Shown here: positions 1 to 9,940 of the stretch, in pieces | How the letters are laid out: each line of letters begins with the position of its first letter | Position numbering within the stretch: position 1 is the stretch's first letter | From: Limnohabitans sp. G3-2 | GTDB lineage: Bacteria > Pseudomonadota > Gammaproteobacteria > Burkholderiales > Burkholderiaceae_C | Direction: 5' to 3' | DNA length: 64,000 nucleotides | Assembly (NCBI RefSeq): GCF_002778275.1 | Contig: NZ_NESG01000007.1 | Span: 124,001-188,000, forward strand | The notes under the pieces: generated by a model | The model's database searches: none | The model's input: the letters and a program-made list of their open reading frames with translations, nothing else | What the model was told of the DNA's origin: nothing | Position numbers and translations under genes: made by a program

Positions 1-15
1 GGCACAGCCCAGCGC

Positions 16-1023
16 TCATGCCTTCGCGTGGTAGGCCGTCACGCGATCGACTTCGTTCTTGGAGCCGAGGATGACACTCACGCGTTCGTGCAATTGGCCC
101 GGTTGCAGGTCGAGAATGCGGGTTTGGCCGTTGGTCGATGCGCCGCCGGCTTGCTCGATCAGCCAGCTCATGGGGTTGGCCTCGTACAGCAGGCGCAGTT
201 TTCCAGGTTTGTGCGGCTCGCGCTTGTCCCAGGGGTACATGAACACACCGCCGCGGGTCAGGATCCGGTGCACATCGGCCACCATGGAGGCGATCCAGCG
301 CATGTTGAAGTCCTTGCCGCGCGGACCATCCTTGCCTTGCAGACATTCGTCGATGTAGCGGCGCACCGGCTCGTCCCAGTGGCGCATATTGCTCATGTTG
401 ATGGCAAATTCCTTGGTGTCTGCAGGCACTTGCACATTTTCTTGGGTGAGCACAAAAGAGCCTTGTTCGCGGTCCAGGGTGAACATGGCCACGCCATCGC
501 CCACCGTGAGCACCAGCGTGGTTTGGGGGCCGTACACGCAATAGCCTGCGGCCACCTGGTTCTTGCCGGGTTGCAAAAAGTCTTGCTCGGTCACGCCTTG
601 GCTGTCATCGGCTTTTTTCAGCACGCTGAAGATGGTGCCAATGCTGACGTTCACATCGATGTTGGACGAGCCGTCCAGTGGGTCAAACATCAGCAGATAC
701 TCGCCCTGAGGATAGCGGTTGGGCACCAGATAGATGCTGTCCATCTCTTCGCTGGCCATGGCGGCCAGATGCCCACCCCATTCGTTGGCTTCGAGCAGCA
801 CTTCGTTGGCGATGATGTCGAGTTTCTTTTGGACTTCACCCTGCACGTTCTCGCTGTCAGCACTGCCCAGGACGCCGCCCAATGCGCCCTTGTTCACCGC
901 GTGGCTGATGCTTTTGCAGGCCCGGGCGACCACTTCCAGCAAGAGGCGCAAATCGGCCGGGATATGGCCTTTGTCGCGTTGCTGTTCGACCAGGTAGCGG
1001 GAGAGGGAAATTTTGCTGCTCAT
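16..1023 (-). CDS. fbp: Fructose-1,6-bisphosphatase class 1
   Basis: This 335-residue cytosolic enzyme hydrolyses fructose 1,6-bisphosphate to fructose 6-phosphate in gluconeogenesis. The metal-binding motif [10 protein letters not shown] is present in the first half. The substrate-binding block containing [19 protein letters not shown] and then [12 protein letters not shown] follows near the C-terminus. Length is normal for bacterial class 1 enzymes. I chose the ATG at 1023 ([11 protein letters not shown]) because an AAGGA lies six bases before it. The open frame extends further upstream but that part is not conserved. It lies 28 bp downstream of pepN on the same strand, so the two may be co-transcribed. 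The family assignment is secure. Confidence 0.96.
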   Translation of the reverse strand: MSSKISLSRYLVEQQRDKGHIPADLRLLLEVVARACKSISHAVNKGALGGVLGSADSENVQGEVQKKLDIIANEVLLEANEWGGHLAAMASEEMDSIYLVPNRYPQGEYLLMFDPLDGSSNIDVNVSIGTIFSVLKKADDSQGVTEQDFLQPGKNQVAAGYCVYGPQTTLVLTVGDGVAMFTLDREQGSFVLTQENVQVPADTKEFAINMSNMRHWDEPVRRYIDECLQGKDGPRGKDFNMRWIASMVADVHRILTRGGVFMYPWDKREPHKPGKLRLLYEANPMSWLIEQAGGASTNGQTRILDLQPGQLHERVSVILGSKNEVDRVTAYHAKA

Positions 1024-1051
1024 GTTCATTCCTTGGCTTGAAGCTGCGCGA

Positions 1052-3763
1052 TCAAGCCGCACTCAGCGCACGGCTGATGACTTCGCGCACGTCGTTGGAG
1101 AGATCCGCTTTGGCCGCCACGCGCTCGATGGCCACCTTGGCCGCACTTCGATAGGGTTCGGCCAGTCGGCTCCAGCGGTCCATGGCGCGGGCCAGGCGGG
1201 CGGCCACTTGCGGGTTGATGGCGTCCAGCGCCAGCACCTGTTCGCTCCAATACACATAGCCCGCAGCATCGGCGCGGTGAAAACCTGCCGGGTTGGCGCT
1301 GCAGTAGCTGAAGATCAGGCTGCGCGCGCGGTTGGGATTGCGCAGGCTGAAGTCGGCATGTTGCATCAGCTGGCGCACCCGAGGCAGCACGTCGCCTGCA
1401 CGGTCGGGGGCGCTGGCTTGGAGCGCAAACCATTTGTCGATGACCAAGGCTTCTTGTTGAAATTGTTTGTGGAACAGGGCCAATGCGTCTTGCGCCAAAG
1501 CATGGCCGCTGACCACCAAGGCCGACAGGGCATTGAAGCGGTCCGTCATGTTGCCCGCATCTTTGAACTGTTGGTAGACCCGACCGGGTGTCACGGCGTC
1601 GCCGCTGCGCGCAGCAGCCACACACAGCATGCCCATCGCCAAACCAGCCAAGGCGCGGCGCCCGCTGGACTTCGCGTCGGGCGAGTAAGCGCCGTTGTTC
1701 TTGTGCGCGTCCCATGCCCATTGCCAGTCGGCCTGCAAGGCTGTGGCCAGTTGCAGTCGCATGGTTTCCCGCAAGGCATGCACGCGCTGCGGGTCCACCA
1801 CATCCAGCTGGTCGGCGATGTAGTTTTCCGAAGGCAGGGTGAGCGCCAAGTCCTTGAAGGCGGCATCCAACTCGGGGTGGCGCAACACATTGCGCAAGGC
1901 GGCCACCAAGGCGTCGGACAGCACGGGCATTCCGGTCAGGTCCTTGTTTTGCTGGATGGCCCCCAAGGCGCTTTGCAGCATCAGGCGTTGACCGGCTTCC
2001 CATTGGTTGAAGGGGTCGCTGTCGTGGGCCAGCAAGATCAGCAGGTCGTCGGCGCTCAGGCCGTCTTCCAGCACCACGGGGGCGCTGAAGCCGCGCAACA
2101 GAGAAGGCACCGGTTCGCTGTCGATGTTGACGAAGGTGTAGCTGGCGCTGGCCTCGGTCAGCACCAAGGTGTGCTGGGCCAGGGCTTGGCTGGCGCCGTC
2201 GAGCTGAAAACGCAGCGCTGCGCCATCGCGGCCCAGCAGACCCAAAGTGACCGGGATCACGAAAGGTGCTTTGCGGTCTTGATCGGGGGTGGCCGGGCAG
2301 CTTTGGCTGAAGGTGAGGGTGTAAGTGCGCGCGTCGGCGTTGTAGCGGCCAGCCGCTTGCAGTCGGGGTGTGCCGGCTTGGCTGTACCAGTGCTTGAAGG
2401 TGTCCAGATGCTGGGCCAGGGCCGAGCCGGGGTTGGCATCGGCGATCGCTTGCGCGAAGTCGTCGCAGGTCACCGCTTGGCCATCGTGCCGTTCAAAGTA
2501 CAGCTTCATGCCTTTGGCAAAACCGTCGCGACCCTGCAAGTCGTTCGGGGTCGCCACCAAGGTCTGCATCATGCGAACGACTTCTGAGCCTTTTTCGTAG
2601 ATGGTGACGGTGTAGAAGTTGTTGATCTCCACGTAGCTGTCGGGACGCACGGGGTGGGCCATGGGGCCAGCATCCTCGGCAAACTGCACGGTGCGCAGCA
2701 CGCGAACGTCCTCAATGCGCTTGACGGCACGCGCACTGGCAACGCCTGCCATGTCCTGGCTGAACTCTTGGTCACGGAAAACCGTGAGGCCTTCCTTGAG
2801 GGAGAGCTGAAACCAGTCGCGGCAAGTGATGCGGTTGCCGGTCCAGTTGTGGAAGTATTCGTGTCCGACGACCGACTCGATGTTGCCGAAGTCCAAATCG
2901 GTGGCCGTGTTGGGGTTGGCCAAAACAAACTTCGTGTTGAAGATGTTCAGGCCCTTGTTTTCCATGGCGCCCATGTTGAAGTCGCTGGTGGCGACGATCA
3001 TGAAGCGCTCCAAATCCAGCGGTAAACCAAAGCGCGCCTCGTCCCAGGCCACGCTGGCCATCAAAGAGTTCATCGCATGTTCGGTCTTGTCCAAATCGCC
3101 GGGGCGAACAAACACCTGCAGCAAGTGCTCGGTGCCGCTTCGGCTGACGATGCGCTGCTCGCGCGCCACCAGTTGGCCAGCGACCAGTGCAAACAGGTAG
3201 CAGGGTTTTTTGTGCGGGTCGACCCACTTGGCAAAGTGCCGACCGTCGTCCAAGGTGCCTTGCTCGACCAGGTTGCCATTGGAGAGCAGCACCGGGTATT
3301 TGGCTTTGTCAGCGCGCAACGTGACGGTGTAGCTGGCCATCACATCCGGGCGGTCCAGGAAGTAGGTGATGCGGCGAAAACCTTCGGCTTCGCATTGCGT
3401 GAAGAAGGTGCCCTGGCTGACGTAAAGACCCATCAGTTGGGAGTTCTTCTCGGGGTTGCAGGTGGTGAAAATTTCCAGATCGAAAGCGTCTTGGCCCTCG
3501 GGCAAGTTTTCCAGCACCAGCTGATGGCCGTCCATCTTGAACGAGGTGCCACCGCCATTGACCAGCACGCGTGCCAAGTTGAGGTCTTCACCATCCAGTC
3601 GCAGTGCTTGCGCTGCCACGTCGGGGTTGCGACGCAGTCGCATTTTGCTCAGCACGCGGGTTTTGCTGGGGTCGAGGTCGAACGTCAGATCGACCGTGTC
3701 GATCCAGAAAGCCGGGGCGGCATAAGCCTCCCGGTGAATCGCGGTGGGTTGTCCTTCACGCAT
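1052..3763 (-). CDS. pepN: Aminopeptidase N (M1 family)
   Basis: This 903-residue zinc metallopeptidase removes N-terminal residues from peptides in the cytoplasm. The exopeptidase motif GAMEN is near residue 265. The zinc motif HEYFH is at about 301-305, with the third ligand Glu in [10 protein letters not shown] at about 324, giving the HEXXH-18-E arrangement. The N-terminal beta domain and a long helical C-terminal domain complete the usual PepN length. The ATG at 3763 has GGAG six bases upstream; a GTG sits directly before it in frame. It lies between prfB (33 bp upstream) and fbp on the same strand. No damage to the frame is visible. Confidence 0.97.
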   Translation of the reverse strand: MREGQPTAIHREAYAAPAFWIDTVDLTFDLDPSKTRVLSKMRLRRNPDVAAQALRLDGEDLNLARVLVNGGGTSFKMDGHQLVLENLPEGQDAFDLEIFTTCNPEKNSQLMGLYVSQGTFFTQCEAEGFRRITYFLDRPDVMASYTVTLRADKAKYPVLLSNGNLVEQGTLDDGRHFAKWVDPHKKPCYLFALVAGQLVAREQRIVSRSGTEHLLQVFVRPGDLDKTEHAMNSLMASVAWDEARFGLPLDLERFMIVATSDFNMGAMENKGLNIFNTKFVLANPNTATDLDFGNIESVVGHEYFHNWTGNRITCRDWFQLSLKEGLTVFRDQEFSQDMAGVASARAVKRIEDVRVLRTVQFAEDAGPMAHPVRPDSYVEINNFYTVTIYEKGSEVVRMMQTLVATPNDLQGRDGFAKGMKLYFERHDGQAVTCDDFAQAIADANPGSALAQHLDTFKHWYSQAGTPRLQAAGRYNADARTYTLTFSQSCPATPDQDRKAPFVIPVTLGLLGRDGAALRFQLDGASQALAQHTLVLTEASASYTFVNIDSEPVPSLLRGFSAPVVLEDGLSADDLLILLAHDSDPFNQWEAGQRLMLQSALGAIQQNKDLTGMPVLSDALVAALRNVLRHPELDAAFKDLALTLPSENYIADQLDVVDPQRVHALRETMRLQLATALQADWQWAWDAHKNNGAYSPDAKSSGRRALAGLAMGMLCVAAARSGDAVTPGRVYQQFKDAGNMTDRFNALSALVVSGHALAQDALALFHKQFQQEALVIDKWFALQASAPDRAGDVLPRVRQLMQHADFSLRNPNRARSLIFSYCSANPAGFHRADAAGYVYWSEQVLALDAINPQVAARLARAMDRWSRLAEPYRSAAKVAIERVAAKADLSNDVREVISRALSAA

Positions 3764-3796
3764 CACTAACTCCGTTTTGGTTGAGGTCTGACCGGG

Positions 3797-4901
3797 TCAG
3801 AGGCCTTGTTTCAGTGAGGCTTCGATGAATGCATCGAGGTCGCCATCGAGCACCTTTTGGGTGGCCGAAATTTCGACGTTGGTGCGCAAATCCTTGATGC
3901 GGCTGTTGTCCAGCACATAGCTGCGGATCTGGTGACCCCAGCCCACATCGGTCTTGGTGTCTTCCAGCTTTTGCTGCTCTTCCAGGCGCTTGCGCATCTC
4001 AAAGTCATACAAGCGCGAGCGCAGGCGTTGCCACGCCACATCGCGGTTGCTGTGCTGGCTGCGGCCGTCTTGGCACTGCACCACGATGCCCGTGGGGATG
4101 TGCGTCAGGCGCACCGCCGAGTCCGTCTTGTTGATGTGCTGACCGCCCGCACCGCTGGCGCGGAAAGTGTCGGTGCGCACATCGGACGGGTTGATGTTGA
4201 TCTCGATCGAGTCGTCGATTTCGGGGTAGACAAACAGCGAAGCGAACGAGGTGTGGCGGCCACCTGAGGAGTCAAACGGGCTCTTGCGCACCAAACGGTG
4301 CACGCCCGTTTCGGTGCGCAGCAAGCCAAAAGCGTATTCGCCTTCGATCTTGATGGTTGCGCCCTTGATGCCCGCGGTGTCGCCTGGTGTTTCGTCTTCT
4401 ACGGTGGCCTTGAAGCCTTTGCGCTCGGCGTACTTGATGTACTGGCGCAGCAGCATGCTGGCCCAGTCACACGCTTCGGTGCCGCCTGCGCCGGCCTGGA
4501 TGTCGACAAAGCAATTGAGCGGGTCGGCCTCGTGGCGGAACATGCGGCGGAATTCAAGGTCTTCCACGAGCTTGGCCAGTTTGGCGGCTTCGGCTTCGAT
4601 GGTTTGGAGGCCCTCGTCGTCGCCTTCTTCCTTGCTCATTTCAAAGAGTTCAAGGTTGTCGGCCAACTCGCTGGTCAGGTTGGTGATGGTCACCACCACG
4701 CCATCCAGGGCTTTCTTCTCTTTGCCCAGTTCTTGGGCTTTTTTGGGGTCGTTCCAGACCGAAGGGTCTTCGAGAGATGCGTTGACGGTTCTCAGCCGTT
4801 CAGATTTGGCATCGTAGTCAAAGATACCCCCGTAACTCGTGGGTACGAGCGGTCAGGTCTGTGAGGGATGCGCCGATTTGGTTGATGTGTTCTGCGTCCA
4901 T
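3797..4901 (-). CDS. prfB: Peptide chain release factor 2, expressed by programmed +1 frameshift
   Basis: RF2 releases peptides at UAA and UGA. The gene is read in two frames. A first 27-codon frame starts at ATG 4901 ([20 protein letters not shown]) and ends at an in-frame TGA at 4820-4818. A +1 slip on CTT TGA C continues at GAC 4819 for 340 more residues, giving 367 in total, the normal RF2 length. The GGQ peptidyl-hydrolysis motif ([15 protein letters not shown]) and the SPF stop-recognition tripeptide ([11 protein letters not shown]) are intact. The slip site matches the classic RF2 autoregulation signal, where low RF2 favours frameshifting. This is not a pseudogene. An annotation that ignores the slip would start too late, at an internal codon near 4699. 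Confidence 0.96.
4817..4832 (-). promoter_or_regulatory. prfB: prfB programmed +1 frameshift site
   Basis: On the minus strand the sequence reads CGGGGGTATCTTTGAC. It has an internal Shine-Dalgarno-like GGGGG three bases before the slippery CTT, then the in-frame TGA stop and C as the poor termination context. Apart from the first base this is identical to the E. coli RF2 site. It makes RF2 synthesis depend inversely on RF2 activity. Confidence 0.95.
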
Positions 4902-4972
4902 GGGGAAGGTGTCCGGTTCGGTAAACCGGGCATTTTCTCATGACTTGGTGTCAAGCCGGCCGGCCGCAGGGC

Positions 4973-5503
4973 TTAAAACTGACGCCCGTAAGAGAACATC
5001 AGCGCGGCAGTGCCCAAAAACTTCAGCTGGACCGAGTCGTGCGGCGTGAGCTTGTAGCCCACCGCCGGGATGATGGCCGGGTTGAAGCCTTTGTAATTGA
5101 GGGGCACTTTGTTCTCATACGGGGCCACGTAGCCATACATCAAGCCCGCTGTGACTTTGGCAAACAACTGAGGAACCCCCAACAGTTGGTTGTATTGCTG
5201 ACCTGCGTACAGGTACACCGAAGGCTGGCCAAAGGAATTGCTGAAAAAGCTGACGCCACACAAACGGTCACCGGGCACTTGCTCGTCGACAGCGACCAGC
5301 ACCACCTGCTTGTGTTCGGGGTTCTGGCTCCAGTGGTGGGTGTAGGGCGAAAAAGTCAGCTCTCCCCGGTGTGCGGGTTCCTTTGCACCTTTCACCGCCA
5401 AGAAGTCCGGGCAATAGCGCTGGGCGGTATCGGCGTGGGCAGTCACAGCCAAAGAGGCCATGGTGAGAGCCAAAATAGATGGCAGAGCGTGAAAAATGCG
5501 CAT
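4973..5503 (-). CDS. Secreted, probably outer-membrane barrel-like protein of unknown function
   Basis: This 176-residue protein begins with a clear signal peptide (MRIFHALPSILALTMASLAV, cleavage probably after AHA near residue 24). The mature part is rich in Tyr, Phe and Gly in alternating patterns and ends in a Phe (SYGRQF), typical of outer-membrane beta-barrels. Recognisable stretches are SFFSNSFGQPSVYLYAGQQY and AGLMYGYVAPYENKVPLN. I recall similar short proteins in Burkholderiales that are annotated inconsistently, sometimes as glycerol-3-phosphate transporters, and I would not rely on that name. It has its own strand block, downstream of the alpha/beta hydrolase (44 bp). No function can be assigned from sequence. 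Confidence 0.75.
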   Translation of the reverse strand: MRIFHALPSILALTMASLAVTAHADTAQRYCPDFLAVKGAKEPAHRGELTFSPYTHHWSQNPEHKQVVLVAVDEQVPGDRLCGVSFFSNSFGQPSVYLYAGQQYNQLLGVPQLFAKVTAGLMYGYVAPYENKVPLNYKGFNPAIIPAVGYKLTPHDSVQLKFLGTAALMFSYGRQF

Positions 5504-5547
5504 GGGGGACAGTCGTCGAAATTAAAACGGATTGATTTTAGGGCTTC

Positions 5548-6462
5548 TCAATCCAAAAAACCTTCGAGGAGGCTGGCCAGTGCATGGGGTTGGTCGTGGT
5601 GCAGCATGTGACCCGCATCTGCAATCGTGGCTTTTTCCAGTCGGGGCACCGATTTCAAGCGCTCATGAAACTCGGCCAAGGTGTATTGGCCTTTCCACCA
5701 CTGCGACAGCGAGTCATCGGACGCTTCGACCGCCAAGACCGGTGCGCTGATGCGCTGGTACATGGCCAGTGCTTCTTCGACTCGGAATAAATAGGGGTTG
5801 ATGACTTTGTGGGCTGAATCCCCCAAGATGCGCCATTGGCCATCTGGCCCCGGCCGGGCCCAATGCTGCGCCAGCCAGTCGGCTTGGCCCTGGCCCAGTC
5901 GGCGGTTGGTTTTCATCAACCGGGCGGCCACGCCTGCGGCGTCGGCATAGGGTTTGAGGGCGTTGACCTCTTCACGCTGGGCTTTGATTTCGTTCAGCCA
6001 CTGTGTCATGCGGCTGGGGGCTTGCGCGGCGCTGGTCGCCGCCATGCCAAACCCTTCCAAATTGACCAGCCGCCGGATGCGCTCGGGCCGAGAGCCCGCG
6101 TACATCATCACCACGTTGCCGCCCATGCTGTGGCCCACCAGGTCAATCGCTTGACCGGGATACAGCTGATCGAGCAAGGCGTCCAGATCGGCCAGGTAGT
6201 CGGGAAACCAATAGCTGTCGGTCACCGGGGCCTCGGTCAGGCCATAGCCTCGCCAGTCCATGGCGATGATGTGGCGCTGGCTGACAAAAGCCTCACTGAA
6301 GGCGTCCACCATGAATTGCCAAGAGGCCGCCACGTCCATCCAGCCGTGGGCCAAGACGAGGGGGGTGGCGCCGGGCTGGGGGCTGCCCCAGTGGCGAACG
6401 TGGTAACGGCAGCCGCGCAGTGGCACCCAGGAGCTTTGAGATTCGCGTTGAACTTGGTACAT
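5548..6462 (-). CDS. Alpha/beta-fold hydrolase
   Basis: This 304-residue serine hydrolase has the oxyanion-loop HGWMDVAASW near residue 39. The nucleophile elbow GHSMGG places Ser at about 112, an acidic residue lies in EASDDS, and the catalytic His is in DAGHMLHHDQ near 285. The substrate cannot be read from the sequence; esterases, epoxide hydrolases and related enzymes share these motifs. The open frame extends to 6528 and would overlap the divergent acyl-CoA ligase, so I prefer the ATG at 6462; ATG 6474 is an alternative. The divergent pair shares a very short promoter region of about 25 bp. Confidence 0.85.
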   Translation of the reverse strand: MYQVQRESQSSWVPLRGCRYHVRHWGSPQPGATPLVLAHGWMDVAASWQFMVDAFSEAFVSQRHIIAMDWRGYGLTEAPVTDSYWFPDYLADLDALLDQLYPGQAIDLVGHSMGGNVVMMYAGSRPERIRRLVNLEGFGMAATSAAQAPSRMTQWLNEIKAQREEVNALKPYADAAGVAARLMKTNRRLGQGQADWLAQHWARPGPDGQWRILGDSAHKVINPYLFRVEEALAMYQRISAPVLAVEASDDSLSQWWKGQYTLAEFHERLKSVPRLEKATIADAGHMLHHDQPHALASLLEGFLD

Positions 6463-6487
6463 ACTTTCTATCATAAGGAGACAAACG

Positions 6488-8257
6488 ATGAGCGTCAGTC
6501 GCAACCAGGACCGCACGAACCCTGCCACCCCTGACCGCTATGCGGCCATTCACCAAGGCTTTGGCTGGAAAGTGCCCCAGCGCTTCAACATGGCGCAGGC
6601 TTGCTGCGGGCAATGGGCGGCACAAGCGGCCAGCGCCAAACGCCAGGCCATACGTGAACATGTGGCGGGTCAGGGCTTGGGGCGCAGTTGGACATTCGGT
6701 CAGTTGCAAAAAGAGGCCAACCGCCTGAGCCGGGTGCTGCGCGCTCAAGGGGTGCAGCGTGGCGACCGGGTGGCGATCGTCATGCCCCAGCGCTTTGAGA
6801 CCGCCGTGGCCTACATGGCCGTCTTGCAAATGGGCGCGGTGGCCATGCCACTGTCCATGTTGTTTGGCCCTGAGGCGCTGTCCTTTCGCATCAACGACAG
6901 CCAAACCCGTGTGGCCGTGTGTGACGAATCGACCGTGCAGGCTTTGCTGCAGGCTCGGCCCGACTGCCCCAGCTTGCAAACCTTGATCGGGGTGGGGCCA
7001 GCCGGGGCGCTGGCCGACCTGAATTACGCGCAAGCCTTGGCCAGCCAAGCGCCATCGTTCAAAGCCGTGAGCACCTGGGCGGAAGACCCGGCGGTGCTGA
7101 TTTACACCAGTGGCACCACCGGCAACCCCAAGGGTGCACTCATCCCGCACCGGGCACTGATCGGCAACCTGACGGGTTTTGTATGCAGCCAAAACTGGTT
7201 CGGATTCGACCCCTTCAACGCCGAGCGCCCGTCCCAGGCGGTGTTCTGGTCGCCGGCGGATTGGGCTTGGACTGGGGGCTTGATGGACGCCTTGTTGCCC
7301 AGTCTCTATTGGGGGCGGCCCATCGTGGCTTTCAACGGGCGGTTCTCCCCTGAAGTGGCCTTTGAGATTTTGCAAAGCCACGGCGTGACGCACACCTTTT
7401 TGTTTCCCACGGCGCTCAAAGCCATGATGAAGGCTGTCCCCAAGGTCAAAGGCCTCTACAACCTGAAACTGCAAGCCATGATGAGCGCAGGCGAAGCGGT
7501 GGGCGATGCGGTGTTTGCCTATGTCCAGCAGCAGATGGGCGTGACCGTGAACGAGATGTTTGGACAGACCGAGATCAACTATGTGGTGGGCAACTGCACG
7601 CGCTTGTGGCCTGCCAAGCCTGGCAGCATGGGCAAGGGCTATCCCGGCCACCAAGTGGCGGTCATTGATGAGGCCGGCGCCCTCTGTCCAGCGGGCACGC
7701 CGGGTGAGGTAGCGGTCAACCGTTTCGATGTGCACGGTCATCCCGATCCGGTGTTCTTTTTGGGTTATTGGAACAACCCCAAGGCCACCCAAGCCAAATA
7801 CACGGGCGACTGGTGCCGCACGGGCGACATGGCCGTGGCGGACGAAGATGGCTACCTGTGGTACCAAGGCCGGACCGACGACATGTTCAAGTCCGCCGGT
7901 TACCGCATTGGCCCGGGCGAAATTGAGAACTGTCTGGTCAAACACCCCGCCGTGGCCAACGCTGCCGTGGTGCCCAAACCCGACAAAGCGCGCGGTGCGC
8001 TGGTCAAGGCGTATGTGGTCTTGTCACCCGATTGCTTGGCCCGCAGGCCAGTGGGGCCAGGCCAAGCCGGCTTTGACGAGGAGGTGCGCCGCGCACTCCA
8101 GGCCCATGTGAAAGGCCTGTTGGCCCCTTATGAATACCCCAAAGAGATCGAATTCATCGCGCAATTGCCCATGACCACCACGGGCAAAGTGCAGCGGCGT
8201 GTGCTGCGGCTCCAAGAAGAAGCGCGCGCGACAGACCAGCAGGCCCACCCTGTTTGA
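6488..8257 (+). CDS. AMP-forming acyl-CoA synthetase
   Basis: This 589-residue ANL-superfamily ligase activates a carboxylic acid with ATP and CoA. The P-loop-like A3 motif YTSGTTGNPKG is near residues 203-214, the hinge region YQGRTDDMFKSAGYRIGPGE near 458-478, and the catalytic Lys is in PMTTTGKVQRR near 567. The central FGQTEIN motif and the WTGG segment resemble acetyl/medium-chain acyl-CoA synthetases rather than long-chain FadD. AAGGAG stands seven bases before the ATG, a strong ribosome binding site. It is divergent from the alpha/beta hydrolase and 79 bp upstream of the aldo-keto reductase. The acyl substrate is not determinable. Confidence 0.92.
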   Translation: MSVSRNQDRTNPATPDRYAAIHQGFGWKVPQRFNMAQACCGQWAAQAASAKRQAIREHVAGQGLGRSWTFGQLQKEANRLSRVLRAQGVQRGDRVAIVMPQRFETAVAYMAVLQMGAVAMPLSMLFGPEALSFRINDSQTRVAVCDESTVQALLQARPDCPSLQTLIGVGPAGALADLNYAQALASQAPSFKAVSTWAEDPAVLIYTSGTTGNPKGALIPHRALIGNLTGFVCSQNWFGFDPFNAERPSQAVFWSPADWAWTGGLMDALLPSLYWGRPIVAFNGRFSPEVAFEILQSHGVTHTFLFPTALKAMMKAVPKVKGLYNLKLQAMMSAGEAVGDAVFAYVQQQMGVTVNEMFGQTEINYVVGNCTRLWPAKPGSMGKGYPGHQVAVIDEAGALCPAGTPGEVAVNRFDVHGHPDPVFFLGYWNNPKATQAKYTGDWCRTGDMAVADEDGYLWYQGRTDDMFKSAGYRIGPGEIENCLVKHPAVANAAVVPKPDKARGALVKAYVVLSPDCLARRPVGPGQAGFDEEVRRALQAHVKGLLAPYEYPKEIEFIAQLPMTTTGKVQRRVLRLQEEARATDQQAHPV

Positions 8258-8336
8258 GGCGTGACAAAATCGACTCAGCCTTGTTTTTCCCGCCCAAGGG
8301 CGTTCAGAACCACTTCCATCCAACTCAGGACACACC

Positions 8337-9398
8337 ATGAAACTCGTTCAACTCGGTCAATCTGACCTGCAAGTGACCCCGATTTGCTTGGGCACCATGA
8401 CATTTGGCCAGCAAGTCAGCGAAGCCGATTCGCACACCATCCTGGACCGTTCGATGCAAGCGGGCATCAATTTCATCGACACGGCCGAGATGTACGCGGT
8501 TCCCGCTTCGGCCGACACCTGCGGCGCGACGGAAACGTTCATCGGCAACTGGTTTGCCAAGAACCCCGGCGCCCGACAGAAGCTGGTGCTGGCCACCAAG
8601 GTGGCCGGCCCCTCGCGTGGCATGCCCTGGATCCGCGAGGGCACGGGCATGACGGGACAAGACATCCTGAATTCGTGCGACGCCAGCCTGCGCCGACTGC
8701 AAACCGACGTGATTGACCTGTACCAGATCCACTGGCCTGAGCGCCATGTCCCGGTGTTTGGCATGACCTACTTTGATCCCGCCAAGGACAAATCGGTGAC
8801 CTCGATCCACGAGCAACTTGAAGCCCTGTCCAAGCTGGTCAAGGCGGGCAAGGTGCGCCACATCGGCTTGTCCAATGAGACGCCTTATGGCGTGCACGAG
8901 TTTGTTCGCCTGGCCGAGCAGCATGGTTTGCCCCGTGTGGCCACGGTGCAAAACCCCTACGCCCTGGTCAGCCGCACTTACGACAACGGTCTGGACGAAA
9001 CCTGCTACCGCCTGAATGTGTCGATGCTGGCTTATTCGCCCCTGGCCTTTGGCTTGCTGACAGGCAAATATGACCACGACGACTTGCAGGGCCCCTTGGT
9101 GCCCGATGGCGGCCGCATTGCCCGTTACGACTCCATGCGCAAACAGCGCTGGGGCCGCCCCGAGGCGCTGGTGGCCGCACGGCGCTACAACCAGTTGGCG
9201 CGTGACAACGGCATGACGCCGACGCAGATGGCGTTGGCGTTTTGTTACCACCGCTGGAGTGTGACCAGCACCATCATCGGCGTCACATCGCTGGCGCAGC
9301 TGAACGAAGACCTGGCCGCTTGGAGCACACAGCTGAGTCCCGAAGTGCTCAAGGCCATTGACGACATCCGTTGGGAACTGCGCGACCCGGCGTTGTGA
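8337..9398 (+). CDS. tas: NADP(H)-dependent aldo-keto reductase, Tas type
   Basis: This 353-residue TIM-barrel oxidoreductase follows E. coli Tas closely from the start (LGTMTFGQQVSEADSH, then FIDTAEMYAVP). The catalytic tetrad can be placed at Asp48, Tyr53, Lys88 (LVLATKVAGPSRG) and His132 (LYQIHWPER). The family reduces aldehydes and ketones with NADPH; Tas itself has no agreed physiological substrate. A ribosome-binding AGGA lies ten bases before the ATG. It is followed after 22 bp by ybaK, then plsY and a RidA gene, all close enough for one transcript. The insertion around PASADTCGATET is typical of Tas relatives. Confidence 0.92.
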   Translation: MKLVQLGQSDLQVTPICLGTMTFGQQVSEADSHTILDRSMQAGINFIDTAEMYAVPASADTCGATETFIGNWFAKNPGARQKLVLATKVAGPSRGMPWIREGTGMTGQDILNSCDASLRRLQTDVIDLYQIHWPERHVPVFGMTYFDPAKDKSVTSIHEQLEALSKLVKAGKVRHIGLSNETPYGVHEFVRLAEQHGLPRVATVQNPYALVSRTYDNGLDETCYRLNVSMLAYSPLAFGLLTGKYDHDDLQGPLVPDGGRIARYDSMRKQRWGRPEALVAARRYNQLARDNGMTPTQMALAFCYHRWSVTSTIIGVTSLAQLNEDLAAWSTQLSPEVLKAIDDIRWELRDPAL

Positions 9399-9420
9399 CT
9401 TGGCGGGGTGATATCGGGCG

Positions 9421-9912
9421 ATGGCCAAGAAAGACAAAGTCAGCGAAACCCCGGCCACGGCGCTCTTGCGCCAGCACGGGGTGGACTTCACCGAGCACCC
9501 CTACGACTACCTGGAGCATGGCGGCGCCCAGCACAGCGCCCAAGTGCTGGGCATGGACCCTTTCAGTGTGGTCAAAACCTTGATCATGCAAGACCAGGAC
9601 GCCAAACCGCTGGTGGTCTTGATGCACGGCAACCGCAAGGTGTCCACCAAAAACCTGGCGCGGCAGCTGGGGCTGAAATCGGTCGAGCCGTGTGCCCCCG
9701 AGGTGGCCAACCGCCACAGCGGTTACCTGGTGGGCGGCACGTCGCCCTTTGCCACGCGCCGCCACATGCCGGTGTACATCGAAGAAACCATCCTCGAGTT
9801 GCCGCGCATTTGCATCAATGGTGGGCGGCGTGGTTATCTGGTGGGCATAGCGCCTCAGGTGTGCATGCAACTGCTGAACGCCAAGGTGGTCAATTGCGCA
9901 CTGGCAGAATGA
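9421..9912 (+). CDS. ybaK: Cys-tRNA(Pro)/Cys-tRNA(Cys) deacylase, YbaK/EbsC family
   Basis: This 163-residue single-domain protein belongs to the YbaK family, which hydrolyses mischarged Cys-tRNA(Pro) in trans. The typical start (ETPATALLRQHGVDFTEHPY), the central KTLIMQDQDAKPLVVLMHGN, and the conserved GYLVGGTSPFATRR and INGGRRGYLVG blocks are all present. Length fits. It lies 22 bp after the aldo-keto reductase and 28 bp before plsY. No frame damage. Specificity for Cys over other INS-superfamily substrates is inferred from family likeness only. Confidence 0.93.
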   Translation: MAKKDKVSETPATALLRQHGVDFTEHPYDYLEHGGAQHSAQVLGMDPFSVVKTLIMQDQDAKPLVVLMHGNRKVSTKNLARQLGLKSVEPCAPEVANRHSGYLVGGTSPFATRRHMPVYIEETILELPRICINGGRRGYLVGIAPQVCMQLLNAKVVNCALAE

Positions 9913-9940
9913 CGCCCATACAAAAACAAGGGAGCTTGCG

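Noticed and set aside
28..1041. 337-codon plus-strand open frame opposite fbp
   Set aside because: It mirrors the codon phase of fbp, has no recognisable protein family and is His/Val/Ala-rich, as antisense frames of GC-rich genes are.
3797..4901. prfB as a pseudogene because of the in-frame TGA
   Set aside because: The TGA lies exactly in the conserved RF2 frameshift context and the rest of the protein is intact.
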